From positions 2,790,001 through 2,854,000 of the forward strand of contig NZ_CP014263.1 in NCBI RefSeq assembly GCF_001988955.1: a stretch of 64,000 nucleotides of DNA, read 5' to 3'. This DNA is from Spirosoma montaniterrae. GTDB taxonomy: Bacteria; Bacteroidota; Bacteroidia; Cytophagales; Spirosomataceae. The notes below the pieces were generated by a model that saw only the letters and a program-made list of their open reading frames with translations, was not told where the DNA came from and searched no databases. Within the stretch, counting starts at the first letter, position 1. Every line of letters starts with the position of its first letter. Positions 53,207 through 60,739 of this stretch are shown here, piece by piece. Position numbers and translations under genes: made by a program.

Positions 53207-53856
53207 TGGAACTCATCAAACAATTGATCGATTTTCTGCTTCACCTCGACGGCTACCTCGACATGTGGGCAAACGAATATGGCGTACTGCTGTATGCCAT
53301 ATTGTTTCTGATCGTATTTACGGAAACGGGGCTGATTGTGATGCCGCTGCTGCCGGGCGATTCGCTGTTGTTTGCTGCCGGTGCCTTAGCCGCCCGCCAA
53401 ACAAATGATCTGGAAGTGTGGATTATTATTCCGCTCCTGATTACTGCCGCGCTGATGGGCGATAACGTAAACTACTTCGTTGGAAAAACGCTTGGCAATC
53501 AGATTAAAATGCGCGAACGCATCCTGTTTTTCAAGCGTGAATACATTACCGAAACCGAGAAGTTCTACGCCAAGCACGGCGGTCGGACGGTTATTCTGGC
53601 CCGGTTCATTCCAATTGTACGCACCATTGCGCCCTTCGTGGCCGGGGCAGGCAGCATGAACTACGGCACCTACATCCGCAACTGCATTGCCGGAGCCATT
53701 TTGTGGGTCGTGAGCATTACGCTGCTGGGTTATTTCTTCGGTAATATTCCGTTTGTTCAGAAGAACTTTGAATTGGTTGTGTTCGGCATCGTTGGGCTGT
53801 CGATTATGCCCGTCATTGCCGGTATGCTGAAACGCCGGTTTCAAAAAGCACTCTAA
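53206..53856 (+). CDS. DedA-family membrane protein
   Basis: 216 residues with about five hydrophobic segments. The DedA/SNARE-associated pattern is clear: FTETGLIVMPLLPGDSLLFAAGALA, GDNVNYFVGKTLG, FYAKHGGRTVILARFIPIVRTIAPFVAGAGSM and a late WVVSITLLGYFFGNIPFV. Members move lipids across the membrane, such as undecaprenyl phosphate or phosphatidylethanolamine. Its start overlaps the ComA-like stop and its stop overlaps the aroE start, so the three are tightly coupled. Confidence 0.94.
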   Translation: MELIKQLIDFLLHLDGYLDMWANEYGVLLYAILFLIVFTETGLIVMPLLPGDSLLFAAGALAARQTNDLEVWIIIPLLITAALMGDNVNYFVGKTLGNQIKMRERILFFKREYITETEKFYAKHGGRTVILARFIPIVRTIAPFVAGAGSMNYGTYIRNCIAGAILWVVSITLLGYFFGNIPFVQKNFELVVFGIVGLSIMPVIAGMLKRRFQKAL

Positions 53857-54596
53857 TGACCCGCTACGGTCTGATTGGCTTCCCGCTGACGCACTCGTTT
53901 TCGCAGCGGTATTTCACTGAAAAATTCGCACGGGAAGGCATCTCGAACTGTCAGTACGATTTGTTCGAGATGCCCGACGTGGCTACGGCTTTGCCCGCGT
54001 TGCTGCAAACGCCCGACCTGCGCGGCCTGAACGTAACGATTCCGCACAAACAGGCCGTCCTGCCTTACCTCGACCGACTCGACGCATCGGCGCAAAAAGT
54101 GGGGGCCGTGAACGTCATCAAAATCGAGACCGATGGCTCTCGAACAGGCTACAACTCCGATTATTATGGCTTTCGGCAATCGCTCGAAACGTGGCTTGGC
54201 GCAGAACAGTCAGGGGCGTTACAGGCATTGGTATTGGGTACGGGCGGAGCATCGAAAGCCGTCGTTGCCGCGTTGACTGACCTCGGCATCGAACACCGTT
54301 ACGTTTCGCGCACCCCGGCCAACGATATGCTGACTTATGACGAATTGCCAGGCATTATTGCTACTTACCACCTGATTATCAACTGTTCGCCTGTTGGCAC
54401 GTATCCTCGTGCAGATGAAGCCCCTACCCTGCCCTATCATCTGTTGACTGAGCAGCATTGGTTATATGATCTCGTATATAATCCCGCCGAAACCAAATTT
54501 ATGCAATTAGGTCGTGAGCGCGGTGCAGCCGTCATGAATGGCTATGAAATGCTGGTACTGCAAGCCGAAAAGGCATGGGAAATTTGGCAGTCATAA
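53856..54596 (+). CDS. aroE: Shikimate dehydrogenase AroE
   Basis: AroE reduces 3-dehydroshikimate to shikimate with NADPH in aromatic amino acid synthesis. Residues: YGLIGFPLTHSFSQ (shikimate binding), NVTIPHK with catalytic Lys65, GYNSDYYGF with Asp102, and the nucleotide loop VLGTGGASKA (about 126-135), then NCSPVGTYP and NGYEMLVLQA. 246 residues is a little short but typical of Bacteroidota. The start overlaps the dedA stop by one base. Its last six bases overlap the convergent GH25 gene. Confidence 0.95.
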   Translation: MTRYGLIGFPLTHSFSQRYFTEKFAREGISNCQYDLFEMPDVATALPALLQTPDLRGLNVTIPHKQAVLPYLDRLDASAQKVGAVNVIKIETDGSRTGYNSDYYGFRQSLETWLGAEQSGALQALVLGTGGASKAVVAALTDLGIEHRYVSRTPANDMLTYDELPGIIATYHLIINCSPVGTYPRADEAPTLPYHLLTEQHWLYDLVYNPAETKFMQLGRERGAAVMNGYEMLVLQAEKAWEIWQS

Positions 54597-55364
54597 ACAT
54601 ATTTCTTTCATCCGGTTCTCGTCCATGACAAACACGTTGAAATCGACCATGCCGCGAATGCCCTGCACCCAACCGTTTTGGTTGTGCTGCCACAAATAGA
54701 GTTTGTCGGGGTCGTAGTCGCGGAGGTGCGTAGTCGAATAATCAGCGATCCAGAGCGGGTAATCGTCTAACTGCCCCCGAATGTAACGCTTGTATAAATT
54801 GCCGTTTGTGTAGATAATAGGTCGAACGTGGTAGTGTTCCTCAACTGTTTCGAGCCATAGCCGCAGCCCGTCGAGAATCGTAGTTTCCGATTGGCCGTTT
54901 GTCACTTCAAAATCAACCACGGGCGCAAAGTCACCCTCGCTCAGCTCAACACGATTGATGAAATTAGTAGCCTGTTTAATGGGGTCGCGGGTGGGGTGGT
55001 AGAAGTGATACGCCCCCCGGCGCAGATTTGCTTTTCTGGCTCCAGCCCAGTTTGTCTTAAAATTTTTATCGGTCAGTGTCGCACCTTCGGTGGCTTTTAT
55101 AAACACAAATTGCAGCCGCACGCCATCGGCCTTCATCTGCTGCACCCGCTTCCAGTCGATGCGGGCATTGTGTTTCGATACGTCGATGCCGTGAATGCCA
55201 TAACGCATGGGCAACCGGATGCCAAATGCCCTGACAGTCTGCCAGTTCATGTCGTTTTTCTGACGCGACCGAATCCAGCGATACCCAACAAAAATCAGCA
55301 AAATTGCCAGCAGCCACAGCCCATACCGCTTAACGATGATGCTGATCAAAACGCGACTTTTCAT
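54591..55364 (-). CDS. GH25 lysozyme-like muramidase, membrane-anchored
   Basis: 257 residues. A membrane helix (about 14-30) and a basic stretch precede a GH25 domain (about 55-255): HGIDVSKHN with Asp61, FVFIKATEGATLTD, GAYHFYHP, the catalytic VVDFE (Asp151, Glu153), PIIYTNGNLYK, PLWIADYS, and LWQHNQNGWVQGIRGMVDFNVF. It would cleave the N-acetylmuramic to N-acetylglucosamine bond in peptidoglycan. The membrane anchor suggests a periplasmic role in cell-wall turnover. It converges with aroE. Confidence 0.93.
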   Translation of the reverse strand: MKSRVLISIIVKRYGLWLLAILLIFVGYRWIRSRQKNDMNWQTVRAFGIRLPMRYGIHGIDVSKHNARIDWKRVQQMKADGVRLQFVFIKATEGATLTDKNFKTNWAGARKANLRRGAYHFYHPTRDPIKQATNFINRVELSEGDFAPVVDFEVTNGQSETTILDGLRLWLETVEEHYHVRPIIYTNGNLYKRYIRGQLDDYPLWIADYSTTHLRDYDPDKLYLWQHNQNGWVQGIRGMVDFNVFVMDENRMKEICL

Positions 55365-55399
55365 ACGTCTTTATACCCATTCAGTGTGCAAGTTACGCC

Positions 55400-55446
55400 A
55401 AAAAAAGTAGCCCGACCGGGGAGCTATATCCATCGGTCGGGCTATT
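55400..55446 (-). terminator. Terminator of 55464 gene
   Basis: A 10-11-bp stem (55408-55418 with about 55433-55443), on the minus strand followed by TTTTTTT (55400-55406). It ends the leftward small membrane protein gene. Confidence 0.75.
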
Positions 55447-55463
55447 TAGCAAAAGAGATCTCA

Positions 55464-55709
55464 TTAATCGTGACCTTCCAGCTTTACCAATTTGTTGTAA
55501 AGACCTAATATCAGGAAGGGCGCGGCCCATTGGCCTACAAACAGGCTACGGTCGCGGTCGCCCTGCGCCTGTAAAACCAGCGACGCGGCCATTGAGCCTA
55601 ATGCAGCCCACAAAAACAGGTCTGATGGAAGTTTGGCGGTTTGTTCTTCGATAGCAGTTGCTACAGGCCCCTCGTTATGCTGGGGGTTCGTGTTTTTTTG
55701 CTTTGCCAT
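55464..55709 (-). CDS. Small two-helix membrane protein
   Basis: About 81 residues from the ATG at 55709 (MAKQKNTNP). A polar N-terminus (1-28), then two hydrophobic stretches (about 31-49 and 56-72) separated by a short charged loop with Gly-Asp-Arg-Asp-Arg. It ends in a charged tail. The family is not recognised; such small proteins are common in Cytophagales. The upstream 14 codons lack a good start context. Confidence 0.6.
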   Translation of the reverse strand: MAKQKNTNPQHNEGPVATAIEEQTAKLPSDLFLWAALGSMAASLVLQAQGDRDRSLFVGQWAAPFLILGLYNKLVKLEGHD

Positions 55710-55853
55710 AACGCTGATTTGTTTGCAGTGAAACTTGTTCACCTCAATCAACCCGCAAACTGCGCGAAGGTTTAGAGAAATAAGTTGCAGGGCGCATTAC
55801 CCCCACACCAATCAGACCGCCAAACCGTCCTCCCCGTTAGGATTGGGTCCTTT

Positions 55854-56489
55854 TTATTTGTTCGGTTGGGGCGTTGTACGCAGGTAGGGCTTCACGAACG
55901 TAACACCCTTTGGAAATTTAGCTTCGAGTTGATCGTTCGGAACGGCGGGCGTAACAATCACGTCTTCGCCCTCTTGCCAGTCGGCAGGTGTAGCTACCTG
56001 ATAATCAGCCGTTAACTGAAGTGAGTCGATTACGCGCAGTAACTCGTTGAAGTTTCGGCCCGTTGACGCCGGATAGGTTAGCGTCAGTTTAACTTTTTTG
56101 TCGGGGCCAATCACAAACACCGAGCGAACAGTCGATTTTTCACTGGCATTTGGGTGAATCATATCATAGAGTTCGGCCACCTTGCGGTCGGAATCGGCAA
56201 TAATTGGGAAGTTCACTTCCGAGCCGGTCACGTCTTTAATATCGGGAGTCCAGCGATTGTGCGACTCCAGATCATCGACCGACACGGCAATCACCTTAAC
56301 CCCACGCTTGCCAAACTCATCTTTCAACAGGGCTGTACGGCCCAGTTCGGTAGTGCATACGGGCGTAAAATCAGCAGGGTGCGAAAACAGCATACCCCAC
56401 GAATTGCCCAACCATTCATGAAAACGAATTGGACCTTGCGTTGTATCGGCCTCAAAATCAGGGGCGATGTCTCCTAAGCGAAGTGACAT
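55854..56489 (-). CDS. 1-Cys peroxiredoxin (Prx6-like)
   Basis: 211 residues. The peroxidatic Cys45 lies in PADFTPVCTTE, preceded by the Thr/Pro typical of the active site, and the C-terminal domain has the Prx6-like pattern RVIDSLQLTADYQVATPADWQEGEDVIV and GVTFVKPYLRTTPQPNK. No clear resolving cysteine is seen, so it is a 1-Cys type. It reduces H2O2 and alkyl hydroperoxides in the cytoplasm. It is a single gene between the small membrane protein and the NarL-type pair. Confidence 0.94.
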   Translation of the reverse strand: MSLRLGDIAPDFEADTTQGPIRFHEWLGNSWGMLFSHPADFTPVCTTELGRTALLKDEFGKRGVKVIAVSVDDLESHNRWTPDIKDVTGSEVNFPIIADSDRKVAELYDMIHPNASEKSTVRSVFVIGPDKKVKLTLTYPASTGRNFNELLRVIDSLQLTADYQVATPADWQEGEDVIVTPAVPNDQLEAKFPKGVTFVKPYLRTTPQPNK

Positions 56490-56610
56490 AATGAGGAAAA
56501 GTTTAGTTGTTAAAATCTATCTACTTTATGTAGTAAATAAGAAATGGAAAAACCGGCAGATTAGGGCCGGTTTGTTTGATAAACGTAAGGTTTTTTATTT
56601 GAGTTCGCAG

Positions 56611-57282
56611 TTAAATCAGTTTGTCTTCCACAGCCATTCGTACCAGTTCTGCTGCATTGCGTACCTGCAACCGGCGCATCATATTAGCGCGGTGGTTATC
56701 GACCGTTCTGACGCTTAGCTGGAGTTTCTCGGCAATTTCGCGACTACTCATCCCATCGACCAGAAATTGCAGGATTTCTTTTTCCTTGTTCGACAGTCTC
56801 GATTGCCGTTCGTTTTTCCCATGCCGGTCGCCTTTTTTGAGCGTTTGCATGTATCCACTCAGAATAATCGACGCTACGGGCGAGCTATAATATTTTTCGC
56901 CCGAGGCAATTGTCCGGATCGCTTTCACCATCTCCTCAGATGAAGAGTCTTTCAGAATATACCCATACGCTCCGGCCTCAACCGAACGCAAAATATAATC
57001 TTCATTATTGTGCATCGACAGCATCAGCACTCGAACGCCTTTGTATAATCGACTGATAATCTGCGTAGTCTGAATACCCGACATACCCGGCAGCGAGATG
57101 TCCATCAGAACAAGCTCAGGCATATCGGCATTGGCGTGGTGATTTTTCAGTTTTTCGAGAGCCTCTTCGCCATCATTGGCTTCATCGATGATTACTAAAC
57201 CGTCGACCTGTTCAAGCAAAAGACGGATACCGTCGCGGACGATAGAATGATCGTCCACCAACATCAATTTAGTTGGCGTCAT
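56611..57282 (-). CDS. NarL/FixJ-type response regulator
   Basis: About 223 residues from the ATG at 57282. The receiver has Asp10/Asp11 (LVDDHS), phosphoacceptor Asp61 in LVLMDISLPGMSG, and YILKDSS; the C-terminal LuxR-type HTH (about 160-222) reads LSNKEKEILQFLVDGMSSREIAEKLQLSVRTVDNHRANMMRRL. Its start lies inside the end of the kinase gene, overlapping by 14 bases, so the two are co-translated. A TTG nine bases upstream is a weaker start. Confidence 0.95.
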   Translation of the reverse strand: MTPTKLMLVDDHSIVRDGIRLLLEQVDGLVIIDEANDGEEALEKLKNHHANADMPELVLMDISLPGMSGIQTTQIISRLYKGVRVLMLSMHNNEDYILRSVEAGAYGYILKDSSSEEMVKAIRTIASGEKYYSSPVASIILSGYMQTLKKGDRHGKNERQSRLSNKEKEILQFLVDGMSSREIAEKLQLSVRTVDNHRANMMRRLQVRNAAELVRMAVEDKLI

Positions 57283-58852
57283 GGTGTGCAAGTTGTGTTT
57301 GATAGGGAATGGTAACGACTATTTTGGTGCCTTTCCCCGGAGTTGAGTATAATTTGAATGTACCGTTGAGCAGTTTAGCCCGTTCACGCATATTGTGCAG
57401 CCCTTGCGAAGGGGGACGCTTAGCCGTCGTTTGTGTAGCTACTACGTTTTTTTCGTTGGTTTCGTTGCGTTCAGGCAGGTCATTGGCCGCCCCGCGCCGG
57501 GTTGGCCGAAATCCATGTCCATCGTCGCTAATCGCCAGTTGGAGCGAATTTGCCCGCTCCAGTAGGTCGATGCGGATATGCGACGGGCTACCATGGCGAA
57601 TGGCGTTACTCACAGCTTCCTGCGTAACCCGATACAGCATAATCTCAACATCACGATTCAGCCGTGGCATATCAGGGGTCAAATTTGTTGTGAACGTAAC
57701 GTCAACGGCTTCGGTTCGGTCGTTTTCGGCCAGTAATTTTAATGCGGGAACAACGCCAAAATCGCTTAACACGGTTGGCATCAGGTTGTTTGAAATCGTT
57801 CGGGTTTCCTGAATTGTTTGAGTGATTAATCGTTTCAGCGTTTTCAGGTTTTTACTGTATACCACTGTTCCATCGGCGTCAGGCTCGGTCGATTTCGCCA
57901 GGACACCCTCCAGCCCTTCGAGTTGCAGTTTGATCGCCGTAAGCATTTGTCCAAGCCCGTCGTGCAGTTCGCGTGAAAGTCGTTTGCGTTCTTCTTCCTG
58001 ACCCGCAATTAGGTATGAGGTCCGGGTTTTCTGCTGATCTATTTCGCGCAAATACTGCTGTTTTTGCGCTTCAAACAGCTTTTGCCGCGTTTCTTTCAAG
58101 GTTTTATTAGCACGCAACAGCTTCACATTCAACGCTTTTGTTTGACTTTCTGCTTCTATAACCTGACTAAAGACCTGCCGCAGCCGCCGTGCAGCAGGCC
58201 GGAAAATAAACAGCCCGATACCGATCAGCACCAGTAAAGTAAATACATACAGGTATAATTCAACGGTTTGAAGCAAGGTCAGCTTCGCCCGCACTTCGCC
58301 CGTGTATTCGCGCACAATGGTGTCGATCTTTTCCAGAAATGGTTTTTCGTTGGCTAAGATCAGTTTCAATCCGGCCTGCACGTCGGCTTGCATAATACTG
58401 GCGGGTTGCCGAAGGCTGCCGAGTTGGTGAACCCCTTGCTGATATGCCTGAAATTCAGGGCGAATCGCATCATACATCCGCTGAACCGTTTCTGAATTGG
58501 GTAGCGTAATCTGCCGGTCGGGAACAATGCCCTGCCGCCCCTGAAGGTGATACCGCTCGAAGGTGCTAAAAACCTGTTTCAGTTCCCGGATGTTCAGATC
58601 GAAATTGGCTTGCTGGCTCGGATCAGTGAGTTGAAGAGCCTGTTTGGCTATTTGCTGACATTGATGACGTTGTAACGCAACATACCGAATCATCCAAAGC
58701 TCGTCCTGAACGGCACTCAGTCGCCACTGTGTCAGCATTTGCCCTGCCGTCAGTAACAACGCCAGAATACCAAACAGCGTGATATACAAACGAGTGAAGC
58801 GAACGGGAATTGCCGAGCCTTGTTTTGCGTTATCGTTGAGTAATTCGGACAC
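57269..58852 (-). CDS. NarX/DesK-type sensor histidine kinase
   Basis: 527 residues. Two membrane helices (about 21-41 and 199-217) enclose a helical extracytoplasmic sensor of the NarX/PilJ nitrate-sensor-like type (about 45-195, with a LQRHQCQQIAKQALQL start). A coiled coil (about 225-285) leads to the HisKA_3 domain with His297 in RLSRELHDGLGQML and a HATPase (LYRVTQEAVSNAIRHG, ISDDGHGF, GLHNMRERAKLLNG). An about 30-residue polar insert (RRGAANDLPERNETNEK region) lies before the last box. It pairs with the overlapping NarL-type regulator. Confidence 0.93.
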   Translation of the reverse strand: MSELLNDNAKQGSAIPVRFTRLYITLFGILALLLTAGQMLTQWRLSAVQDELWMIRYVALQRHQCQQIAKQALQLTDPSQQANFDLNIRELKQVFSTFERYHLQGRQGIVPDRQITLPNSETVQRMYDAIRPEFQAYQQGVHQLGSLRQPASIMQADVQAGLKLILANEKPFLEKIDTIVREYTGEVRAKLTLLQTVELYLYVFTLLVLIGIGLFIFRPAARRLRQVFSQVIEAESQTKALNVKLLRANKTLKETRQKLFEAQKQQYLREIDQQKTRTSYLIAGQEEERKRLSRELHDGLGQMLTAIKLQLEGLEGVLAKSTEPDADGTVVYSKNLKTLKRLITQTIQETRTISNNLMPTVLSDFGVVPALKLLAENDRTEAVDVTFTTNLTPDMPRLNRDVEIMLYRVTQEAVSNAIRHGSPSHIRIDLLERANSLQLAISDDGHGFRPTRRGAANDLPERNETNEKNVVATQTTAKRPPSQGLHNMRERAKLLNGTFKLYSTPGKGTKIVVTIPYQTQLAHHDAN

Positions 58853-58941
58853 GAGCTTGTTTATCGGTGTCAGTTTAGTCTGTAAAAGTAATATTTTTTG
58901 TAGTTTTACCTCAAGTTAAGACCTGCTAAGTACCCAACGCC

Positions 58942-59409
58942 ATGAACCGCATATTGATTTCACTCCTGCTTGTTTCGTTTGCTCTCACGGCGTTCCGGCC
59001 CATGTTGCCAACGCCCAAAGCCGAGCCTGTAAAACTAACTTGGGAAGCTTTGCGCGATGTTACGTTCAAGAAAAAATGGTATGCCGAAGAGTCGGTATAC
59101 ATGCTTTATCCAACGTTCGGGCCAGGTATTCAGAAGTTGAATGGCAAGGCGGTTGAGTTAACCGGCTATGTACTGCCCGTTGACCTGGAAACAAATACGT
59201 ATGTGCTGTCGGCATTTCCCTTCAGCGCGTGTTTCTTCTGTGGAGGAGCCGGGCCAGAATCGGTTGTGTCGCTGAAGTTCAAGAAAGCAGGCCGCAAATT
59301 TAAGACCGACGAACGCCGGACGTTTCGGGGTACGCTCAAACTGAACGCTGACAATATTTATGAGTTGAATTATATTCTGGCTGATGCCGATATGGTGGAA
59401 GACAAATAA
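58942..59409 (+). CDS. Exported DUF3299-like protein
   Basis: 155 residues with a signal peptide (about 1-18). The mature part reads like DUF3299: LTWEALRDVTFKKKW, LNGKAVELTGYVLPVD, then FPFSACFFCGGAGPESVVS with two close cysteines (Cys-x-x-Cys). The Gly-x-x-Leu-Pro strand and following Cys motif suggest a small beta-barrel with a metal or redox site. The function is not established. It ends in a bidirectional terminator shared with tRNA-Ala. Confidence 0.7.
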   Translation: MNRILISLLLVSFALTAFRPMLPTPKAEPVKLTWEALRDVTFKKKWYAEESVYMLYPTFGPGIQKLNGKAVELTGYVLPVDLETNTYVLSAFPFSACFFCGGAGPESVVSLKFKKAGRKFKTDERRTFRGTLKLNADNIYELNYILADADMVEDK

Positions 59410-59426
59410 ACTCACTGGTCATACAC

Positions 59427-59457
59427 AAAAAAAGCACTCGATTTGAGTGCTTTTTTT
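59427..59457. terminator. Bidirectional terminator
   Basis: GCACTC (59434-59439) pairs with GAGTGC (59445-59450), flanked by seven A on the left and seven T on the right. It serves the rightward DUF3299-like gene and the leftward tRNA-Ala gene. Confidence 0.85.
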
Positions 59458-59465
59458 GTGTTCTG

Positions 59466-59539
<74 letters not shown>

Positions 59540-59570
59540 AAAACAACCACCTTTCGGCGTTTTGTGGGTG

Positions 59571-59600
59571 CAAATATGAGGAAAAAACAGATTCAATCAA
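59571..59600 (-). promoter_or_regulatory. Promoter of tRNA-Ala
   Basis: On the minus strand TTG (59598-59600), a 19-base spacer and CATATTTG (59571-59578), one base off the -7 consensus. Transcription would start near 59565, about 26 bases before the mature tRNA. Confidence 0.45.
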
Positions 59601-59661
59601 CAACGCTCAAAAACTTTTTTTTGTACTGTTTACTCTACCAAACCACTACCTCAAATAGCGT

Positions 59662-59691
59662 TTGCTTTCCGTGAAGGAATGTCTAACTTTG
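59662..59691 (+). promoter_or_regulatory. Promoter of GIY-YIG gene
   Basis: TTG at 59662-59664 (in TTTG), a 19-base spacer and TAACTTTG at 59684-59691: a full match to the Bacteroidota consensus. Leader about 14 bases to the ATG at 59711. Confidence 0.65.
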
Positions 59692-59710
59692 GTAATAGTT
59701 CCTTTACACG

Positions 59711-59962
59711 ATGCATACAGTCTATATCATTTACAGCCCCTCGACCGACCGATATTTTATTGGGCAGACGAAAAATTTGCGAATCAGCCTGTGGCAGCAC
59801 AACGCCAAAACGAATCCGGCTACTGCTGCCGGTAAACCGTGGGAAGTAAAGTTTACACAACAATTCGATACCCGAAACGAAGCCCTCAGTCTCGAAATGA
59901 AATTGAAAAACCGAAACCGGGAACAAATCGAAGAAATTATCAGCGAAGCGCAAACGGCATAA
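59711..59962 (+). CDS. Small GIY-YIG endonuclease-like protein
   Basis: 83 residues, nearly all GIY-YIG domain: VYIIYS near residue 4, YFIGQTKNL (the YIG half, Phe for Tyr), a basic loop, and NEALSLEMKLKNRNREQIEEI with the usual Glu. Small proteins of this UvrC-like type are frequent in Bacteroidota, often in multiple copies; their role is uncertain (DNA repair or mobile-element origin). The catalytic Tyr and Glu candidates are present. It converges with the NlpC/P60 gene across an inverted repeat. Confidence 0.88.
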   Translation: MHTVYIIYSPSTDRYFIGQTKNLRISLWQHNAKTNPATAAGKPWEVKFTQQFDTRNEALSLEMKLKNRNREQIEEIISEAQTA

Positions 59963-59970
59963 ATAAGCAA

Positions 59971-60047
59971 GACAGGATCAACGGGATTTTATAGGATTTG
60001 ATAAGCTTCTGCGAAGAACAATCCTGTAAAATCCCGTTAATCCTGTC
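59971..60047. repeat. 28-bp inverted repeat, AATCCTGT family
   Basis: 59971-59998 and 60020-60047 are reverse complements with two mismatches, both G-U compatible, around a 21-base loop, made of GACAGGAT/AATCCTGT units. An A-run then T-run follows. It lies between convergent genes and could terminate both. Confidence 0.8.
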
Positions 60048-60067
60048 TAAAAAATTTTAATTAACGT

Positions 60068-60676
60068 TCAAAATGGTCGTAATGCTTTCACAAACCGGCC
60101 TTTAAAATAATCGGCATACAAATTGTCTTCCCGAACGCCCCGCGACGATGAGGCATGAATGAATCGGATATTGTCTGCACCATTCACCTCCGTCACAATG
60201 CCCGTATGCGACACGTAGCCAGCCTGCCCTTTGTCAGGTACAAAAAAAATCAGGTCGCCGGGCTGAATATCATTTACCTCCACTTCGCGCCCAACCTCCG
60301 ACTGTTGCCACGAGATACGCGGCATTTTCAGCCCAACCGTGTTGAAGACAGCAAATACCAACCCCGAACAATCGATGCCATCGGTGGTGTTGCCGCCCGA
60401 CCGGTAGGGAGTGCCGGTGTAGGTGCGGGCAACCCGCACTACCTCAGGCACATACCGATGTTCATACGTCCGGGAATCAACTACGCGCCCAGATGATTTG
60501 GCAGGCGTAGCTGCGGGTTTGCGGGCGGGAGTTTTATGGGCAACTGACTTAGTAGCAGAACGACGGCTAACCGATGGGCCCGACGAGCGCAGAGCACTAC
60601 AGGCCGAGAGCATACCAATCACGCAGAGACTCAAAAAAACAGGCCGACCAACAGCCCGGAACCAACCTGATTGCAT
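60068..60676 (-). CDS. NlpC/P60 lipoprotein peptidase (C40)
   Basis: 202 residues with lipobox LSAC (Cys26) and a Lys/Ala/Pro/Ser-rich linker (about 30-70). The NlpC/P60 catalytic residues are visible: Cys103 in DGIDCSGLV, His157 in YVSHTGIV and His174 in FIHASSS. Such enzymes cut cross-linking peptides in peptidoglycan, at D-glutamyl-diaminopimelate bonds in many cases. It sits in the outer or inner membrane facing the periplasm. GH25, another wall enzyme, lies 5 kb away. Confidence 0.94.
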   Translation of the reverse strand: MQSGWFRAVGRPVFLSLCVIGMLSACSALRSSGPSVSRRSATKSVAHKTPARKPAATPAKSSGRVVDSRTYEHRYVPEVVRVARTYTGTPYRSGGNTTDGIDCSGLVFAVFNTVGLKMPRISWQQSEVGREVEVNDIQPGDLIFFVPDKGQAGYVSHTGIVTEVNGADNIRFIHASSSRGVREDNLYADYFKGRFVKALRPF

Positions 60677-60739
60677 AGAAATGGGGTTAGGTATCCCTGT
60701 GCCAAACTGTTGACGTTTGGCGCAGATACATGCAACTTA

